A program made the position numbers and the translations under genes. From Nitratireductor sp. XY-223 (lineage in GTDB: Bacteria > Pseudomonadota > Alphaproteobacteria > Rhizobiales > Rhizobiaceae): 64,000 nt of DNA. Within the stretch, counting starts at the first letter, position 1. Each line of letters opens with the position of its first letter. The notes beneath the pieces were generated by a model. The model was given only the letters and a program-made list of their open reading frames with translations, was not told where the DNA came from and searched no databases. The stretch is from positions 620,001 to 684,000 of the forward strand of contig NZ_SPNT01000001.1 of assembly GCF_004959855.1 (NCBI RefSeq), written 5' to 3'. Below, one piece after another: positions 59,626 through 64,000 of the stretch.

Positions 59626-61530
59626 TCAGGTTGCCCTCGGCTCGACAAACATGCGTCCGCGCATTTCCATGTGCAGGGCATGGCAGAACCACTGGCAGTA
59701 GAACCAGTGCACGCCCGGCCGTTCGGCAACGAAGGTGACCGACGCCGTCGCCTGCGGCGCAACCTCGATGGCGACGCCGAAATTGGACAGGCAGAAGCCG
59801 TGGGTCAGATCATCGATGTCGTCGAGGTTGGTGATGTATATGGTCACCTCGTCGCCCTGCTTAACCGTGAATTTCTCCAGGCTGAAGGTCGGCGCGACGG
59901 AGGTCATGTAGACACGCACCTTGTTGCCGTCGCGGATCGGCTCGTCGGCACCGTCCTCGAGGTCGACGCCGTCGGCGGCGGCCTGCTGGCGGGCCTCCTC
60001 CCACGTCGGATCGTTGCGGTCCCAGATGGTGACCGGGTTCACCTTCGAACGGTGGACGATGATGCTGTCATGCGGCTCGGCGAAGGTCGGGCCGTCATGG
60101 ACCACCTTCATCTCGTCGCCGGAGATGTCGATGAGCTGTTCGTTCTCGGGCTTCAGCGGTCCGACATTGAGGAAGCGGTCCTTGGAGAACTTGTTCATCG
60201 AGATCAGCCACTTGCCGTCGGCTTCCGCCGTCTCGCCCATGGAGGTCGAGTTGTGGCCCGGCTGATAGTGGACGTCGACCTTGGAGATGATCGGGTCAAC
60301 ATCGGCGCCGCCATAGGCCTGGATCGCCTTGTCCATGCTCCACTTGGCAACCTGGCTGTCGAGGAACAGTGTGGTGAAGCAGTTGCCCTTGCCGTCGAAG
60401 GCCGTGTGGAGCGGCCCGAGACCGAGCTGCGGCTCGGCGACGATGCAGGAACGCGGATCGGCGTCCTCCTCGAACAGTGCCGGGACTTTCTCCACGTCGA
60501 TGACAGAGACGGTCGGCGACAGCTTGCCGTTGATGACGATGTGACGCTTGTCAGGCGCCGCGTTGCAGCCGTGCGGGCTGTTGGGGATCGACACGTAACG
60601 GGTGAAACGCGAACCCTTGCGGCCGTCGACGACCGGCACGCCCTGAAGTTCCTGATAGTCGCCCGCCGCGACGGCCTCCTCGATCGCCTTGATGTCGAAA
60701 ATCACCGCGTGGTCGGTTTCGCTCTCCGTCATCTCGGCGAGATTGGTCCCCATCTCCGAGTTGTAGCTGGTGGCGAAGGCGTATTTGCCCTGATAGTCGG
60801 CGTCGCAATTGTCGAGGTTGCCGCTGACGATCACCTGCCAGGCCACCTTCATCTCATCGCCGTCGATGGCGGTGAAGATGTTGACGTATTCCTCGGGCTT
60901 GTCGAGGATCGTGCCGTCATTGACCAGCGGCGCCTCATGCTCGCCATTGGCGAACACGTAGCCGGTGCGCGGGAATTTCTGCGGCCGCAGACCGTGGATG
61001 TCCTTGGCGTTCGGGATCTCGATGATCTTGTCGCATTTCATCACGTCGCAGCGGATGCGGGCGACGCGGGTGTTGGCCTTGTCGTTGGCGAACAGGTAGC
61101 GGCCGTCATAGGTGCCGTCCGTGAAGGACATGTGCGGGTGGTGCAGGTCGCCATTGTCATAGGTGACCTTGCCCTGGGCGGCCAGATAAGCCTTGGTCTC
61201 GGGGAGCAGTCCCTCGGTCAGCACCTTGAGCGACTCGTTGGTCTGGCCCCAACCCGTTGCGGAGCAGCGGTTGAAGACCGGAATGCGCATCAGTTCGCGC
61301 ATCGACGGAACGCCGAGGATACGCACCTCGCCGGTCTGGCCGGAGGACCAGAAGCCGTAATATTCGTCGAGCTCGCCGGGTGCCAGCGCGAAATCCCCCT
61401 CGGCCGCGCGGGCGGGCCCGGCGCCGGACGCCAAAATACCTGTGCCGGCCGCGGCAAGGACCGCGCCGCCCGCCGTGGCGCCGAGCAGATCACGCCGGTT
61501 GATGGTCAGTGACTTTCCTTTGTCAGACAT
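59626..61530 (-). CDS. nosZ: NosZ, nitrous oxide reductase
   Basis: A 634-residue enzyme that reduces N2O to N2 in the periplasm. It has a twin-arginine signal ([15 protein letters not shown]) and CuZ histidine regions ([30 protein letters not shown]). The CuA site lies in the C-terminal cupredoxin domain ([15 protein letters not shown]-x3-C, His, Met). The sequence is complete, and it is the twin-arginine (clade I) type. It is transcribed after nosR, which its start overlaps by 8 bases. Confidence 0.95.
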   Translation of the reverse strand: MSDKGKSLTINRRDLLGATAGGAVLAAAGTGILASGAGPARAAEGDFALAPGELDEYYGFWSSGQTGEVRILGVPSMRELMRIPVFNRCSATGWGQTNESLKVLTEGLLPETKAYLAAQGKVTYDNGDLHHPHMSFTDGTYDGRYLFANDKANTRVARIRCDVMKCDKIIEIPNAKDIHGLRPQKFPRTGYVFANGEHEAPLVNDGTILDKPEEYVNIFTAIDGDEMKVAWQVIVSGNLDNCDADYQGKYAFATSYNSEMGTNLAEMTESETDHAVIFDIKAIEEAVAAGDYQELQGVPVVDGRKGSRFTRYVSIPNSPHGCNAAPDKRHIVINGKLSPTVSVIDVEKVPALFEEDADPRSCIVAEPQLGLGPLHTAFDGKGNCFTTLFLDSQVAKWSMDKAIQAYGGADVDPIISKVDVHYQPGHNSTSMGETAEADGKWLISMNKFSKDRFLNVGPLKPENEQLIDISGDEMKVVHDGPTFAEPHDSIIVHRSKVNPVTIWDRNDPTWEEARQQAAADGVDLEDGADEPIRDGNKVRVYMTSVAPTFSLEKFTVKQGDEVTIYITNLDDIDDLTHGFCLSNFGVAIEVAPQATASVTFVAERPGVHWFYCQWFCHALHMEMRGRMFVEPRAT

Positions 61531-63703
61531 GGGCTTTCTCCTTTTTAGAAGCCGGTTTGGCGGCGGCCTGCGGTGCCGCCGTGAAACTTTTCTTGTTGCG
61601 CGCCTCGAAGGCGGCGCGGCTCTTGAGCTTGCGCATGACCACCGGACACTTGGTGCCGGACTGGTACAGAACCTGGCAGTGCAGGCAGTTGACGCATTCG
61701 TTGGGATTGATCTCGCCGGTCGGATGGATGGCCTGCACCGGGCACTCGTTGGCGCAGGTCCGGCACGGATGGCCGCACTCGTGATAGCGCATGAGCCAGT
61801 CGAACATGCGCATGCGGGCCGGGATCGCGAGCGCCGCGCCGAGCGGGCACAGGTAACGGCAGTAGAAGCGCTCGACAAAAAGGCCGATCACCAGGAGGCC
61901 GACCGCGAAGAGAACGAAGGGCCAGGCGCGAGCAAATTTCAGGATGATCGCCGTCTTGAACGGCTCCACCTCTGCCATGGTCTCGGCGAGCGGGATGGAG
62001 GCCAGCGATACGCCGAACAGGCCGAGGAAAATCATGTATTTGACCGGCCACAGGCGCTCGTGCAGCCCCCAGGGCAGTTCCCATTGCGGAACCTTGAGCG
62101 CGCGTGCAATGCGGTTGGTCAGCTCCTGCAGCGCGCCGAAGGGGCACAGCCAGCCGCAATAGGCGCCGCGTCCCCAGAAGACCAGCGCCGCGGCGACCGA
62201 GAACCACAGGATGAAGATCATCGGATCGAGCAGGAAGGCGTCCCAGGTAAAGCCCTCCTTCAGCGCGCCGGCAAGCGCCATCAGGTTCACCACCGAGAGC
62301 TGGGCGTTGGCGTACCAGCCGAGGAAGAAAAGCGTCATGGTCAGGAAGCCCATGCGGAACCAGAACAGGAAGCGCTCGTTGCGGGTCCACTGGAACTGGA
62401 AGAAGAAGACGCCCGTCAGCACGGCCAGCATGGCGGCAAGCACGGCGATCTCGAATTTCCGGTCGAGCCAGATGCGCTGCCACAGCGCGGCTTTCGCGGC
62501 GGCTTCCTCCGCGCTTGCATCGGGGGCAGGGGCCAGCGGCAGCAGGTATCTCTCGGGCAGGCGGTAGCCGAGATCGAAGGTCAGGAAGCTCTTGTCGACC
62601 GGGCCCGTCGCGCGCTGGGCCAGAAGTTGCAGGCGCCAGGGTTCGGCCGGATCGAATTCCGCGTCGGCGGGGATCTTGAAGAGATCGAGTTCGGTGAAGC
62701 TCGGCGCGCCGGGGGCGGCGATCTCCCCCAGCCGGCGGTGCTGCCGGTCGAAGAAGCGCACCGAACGGTCGCCCTGGATGAGCTGGATGCGGTCGAATAT
62801 GCCGCCGCGCACGTAACCGGATCCCTTGAAGGAATAGCGGCCGCGTCCGGCGACGAGAATGGCGTGCTCGCCGTCCTGCAGCCAGTCCTGCAGGTTGGCG
62901 TATTCGGCTTCGCCGAGCAGGCTGAGGCCGATGGCCGGGACACTGACGAGCGCGGCCTTCATGTCGATAAACGTGTCGGCGTCCGGGCCGCGTTCCGGCC
63001 GGGCGGCGGCACGCGCGTCGCCGGAGGCTGCGAAGGCCTGGTTGATCTGGCCGACATCGAGGTTCAGCGTGCGCACGGAGCCGTCGCCGGACAGCGTCAT
63101 CCAGTCCTCGGTCGCGAGCAGATCCGGATTGATCTGCCGCCGCGGCCCGGCGGCCGCCTCCGGCGCCAGACCGCCGAGGCCAAGCGCCCGGGCAACCTTC
63201 AGACCGGCGCGCACGATCGAATCGTCGATGACCATGATGGTCACGGTCGCGCCCGATATGATGTCGAGGTCGTGCGCCGATCCGCCCGCGGCGGCTTCGG
63301 CTTTCAGGTCGAGACCGGCATAGCTTTCGGTGAGGCGCTGAACCTTCGCATCGGGAATGCCGATCAGGACGATGGGCTCGGCGTGTTCGACGAGCTGAAC
63401 GCCGGTCAGGACCGCATCGTCCGAGACGGCAGCAACGACATGGATCGGCTTGCCGGAATAGCCGGTGGTGCCGACGAAATCGGATGTCAGGAACGCCCAG
63501 CCGACGGTTTCGCCGCCTTTCAGCACCGGGGCGACCGGAATGTCCGTGCGCATGCCACCGAAGCCGGTGGCGCCGGGGACGAGGTTTTCCGGCTCGATCT
63601 TGCCGAGGAACCGCGGCAGTTGCGGATCGGCGGCAATGGCGGGCAGCGCGAACAGAATCGCGGCCAGAACAAATATTGCCTTCAGATAGGACCCGATGCG
63701 CAC
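61523..63703 (-). CDS. nosR: NosR, membrane electron-transfer and regulatory protein
   Basis: A 726-residue protein with an N-terminal signal and a periplasmic FMN-binding domain carrying DIISGATVT (Thr is the flavin attachment site). About five to six membrane segments follow (400-630). The cytoplasmic part has [20 protein letters not shown] and two ferredoxin-type [4Fe-4S] motifs (CRTCANECP and CVNCLHCQ). It supplies electrons for NosZ and is needed for nos expression. It starts with GTG at 63703 after CGGAGAG, and the FNR box is about 56 bases upstream. Confidence 0.93.
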   Translation of the reverse strand: MRIGSYLKAIFVLAAILFALPAIAADPQLPRFLGKIEPENLVPGATGFGGMRTDIPVAPVLKGGETVGWAFLTSDFVGTTGYSGKPIHVVAAVSDDAVLTGVQLVEHAEPIVLIGIPDAKVQRLTESYAGLDLKAEAAAGGSAHDLDIISGATVTIMVIDDSIVRAGLKVARALGLGGLAPEAAAGPRRQINPDLLATEDWMTLSGDGSVRTLNLDVGQINQAFAASGDARAAARPERGPDADTFIDMKAALVSVPAIGLSLLGEAEYANLQDWLQDGEHAILVAGRGRYSFKGSGYVRGGIFDRIQLIQGDRSVRFFDRQHRRLGEIAAPGAPSFTELDLFKIPADAEFDPAEPWRLQLLAQRATGPVDKSFLTFDLGYRLPERYLLPLAPAPDASAEEAAAKAALWQRIWLDRKFEIAVLAAMLAVLTGVFFFQFQWTRNERFLFWFRMGFLTMTLFFLGWYANAQLSVVNLMALAGALKEGFTWDAFLLDPMIFILWFSVAAALVFWGRGAYCGWLCPFGALQELTNRIARALKVPQWELPWGLHERLWPVKYMIFLGLFGVSLASIPLAETMAEVEPFKTAIILKFARAWPFVLFAVGLLVIGLFVERFYCRYLCPLGAALAIPARMRMFDWLMRYHECGHPCRTCANECPVQAIHPTGEINPNECVNCLHCQVLYQSGTKCPVVMRKLKSRAAFEARNKKSFTAAPQAAAKPASKKEKAHV

Positions 63704-63758
63704 AGCAGCTCTCCGTGGAATACAGGAGGACTACTGTCAGCTTTCGGACCCAATCTCC

Positions 63759-63772
63759 TTGACTTCTGTCAA
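63759..63772 (-). promoter_or_regulatory. FNR/NNR-type box upstream of nosR
   Basis: TTGACTTCTGTCAA fits the inverted TTGA-N6-TCAA pattern of FNR/DNR-family regulators. It is centred about 62 bases before the nosR start, so transcription could begin near 63724 (-41.5 placement). The likely activator is the Crp/Fnr protein at 54419 or another Fnr homologue. Confidence 0.6.
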
Positions 63773-63977
63773 GTGACTCCAAAATTTCGGTGGTTTGCGA
63801 CGATTGGCGCGACTTCCCATGTGGACGCGGTTATCGAGCGCTGTCACCCCGATGCAACATTCATCGCCGTTTCTGCCGTTGAGTGCGGCAGATTGACCGA
63901 AAACGTAAGGTAACCGTTGATTTTTTTCGATGAATCAAGCTAACTGACCAAACATATTCTTTTGGGGGGATAGCTTG

Positions 63978-64000
63978 ATGATGGGTCAAAGCGTCCGGTC
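63978..64000 (+). CDS. Possible gene start at the window's right edge
   Basis: An ATG-ATG pair reading MMGQSV begins 7 bases after GGGGGGA, and the frame is open to the window end. Only about eight codons are visible, so no product can be proposed. The rest of 63704-63977 holds the nosR promoter region and a loose inverted TTGAT/ATCAA pair (63917-63938). Confidence 0.3.

Noticed and set aside
63917-63938. TTGAT ... ATCAA pair at the window's right end, possible second FNR box
   Set aside because: The half-sites are 12 bases apart instead of 4, so the geometry does not fit an FNR/NNR dimer.
1-64000. tRNA, rRNA, CRISPR arrays, insertion sequences, integrases or toxin-antitoxin genes
   Set aside because: None could be recognised by eye on either strand. 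A covariance-model tRNA search was not possible, so a missed tRNA cannot be fully excluded.

Overview
The window is GC-rich, densely coded DNA from an alphaproteobacterium, most likely a member of the Hyphomicrobiales (Rhizobiales). This is judged from codon and base use, the NasT/NasS control of nitrate assimilation, a BadH-like dehydrogenase, and the many ABC and TRAP/Tct-type solute systems. The genus cannot be fixed from sequence alone. No rRNA, tRNA, CRISPR array, insertion sequence, integrase or phage gene was seen.

Layout. (1) 1-13450: assimilatory nitrate/nitrite operon nasT-nasS-nrtA-nrtB-nrtCD-nirB-nirD-nasA-cysG. Two sigma-54-type promoters precede nasT and nrtA. The nrtA leader carries an ANTAR-type hexaloop hairpin followed by a strong intrinsic terminator, the classic NasT antitermination layout. 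Two genes look damaged: nirB has an in-frame TAG exactly before its CGCNGVCKG motif, and cysG has a degenerate, truncated methyltransferase domain. (2) 13335-18181: a CoA-linked catabolic group (alpha/beta hydrolase, acyl-CoA ligase, transglutaminase-like protein, enoyl-CoA hydratase, BadH-like dehydrogenase) around a palindromic operator. (3) 18433-22081: DUF3307 membrane protein, a stand-alone cyclic-nucleotide-binding protein and a 917-residue ABC-exporter-like protein whose ATPase motifs are all lost. (4) 22280-24316: nitroreductase and UDP-glucose dehydrogenase. (5) 24398-31107: a peptide-type ABC transporter without ATPases, a glutamine-synthetase-like ligase, an RpiR regulator and a divergent isochorismatase-type hydrolase, probably a nitrogen-compound utilisation locus.

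(6) 31189-34517: small zinc-ribbon protein, Pcm repair enzyme, tandem OsmC protein, AraC regulator. (7) 34652-43417: aldehyde dehydrogenase, a complete Liv-type ABC transporter, a second aldehyde dehydrogenase and a coniferyl-alcohol-dehydrogenase-like SDR, suggesting uptake and oxidation of alcohols or aldehydes, possibly aromatic. (8) 43455-44987: flotillin-like protein. (9) 44995-54317: two divergent operons sharing one ATGTATACAT operator and encoding a Tct transporter, an ABM-fold protein, a metallo-lactonase, OtnK- and OtnC-like enzymes, an isopropylmalate-dehydrogenase-family enzyme, a Gfo/Idh/MocA oxidoreductase and a GntR/FCD repressor. This is the best candidate for an undescribed pathway, probably for an acid sugar or its lactone. 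(10) 54419-63703: a Crp/Fnr regulator convergent with nosRZDFYLX, which encodes nitrous oxide reduction and has an FNR/NNR-type box upstream of nosR.

The ends of the window therefore hold two separate nitrogen-oxide systems: nitrate assimilation (possibly decaying) on the left and respiratory N2O reduction on the right. No nitrite or nitric oxide respiratory reductase genes lie between them.
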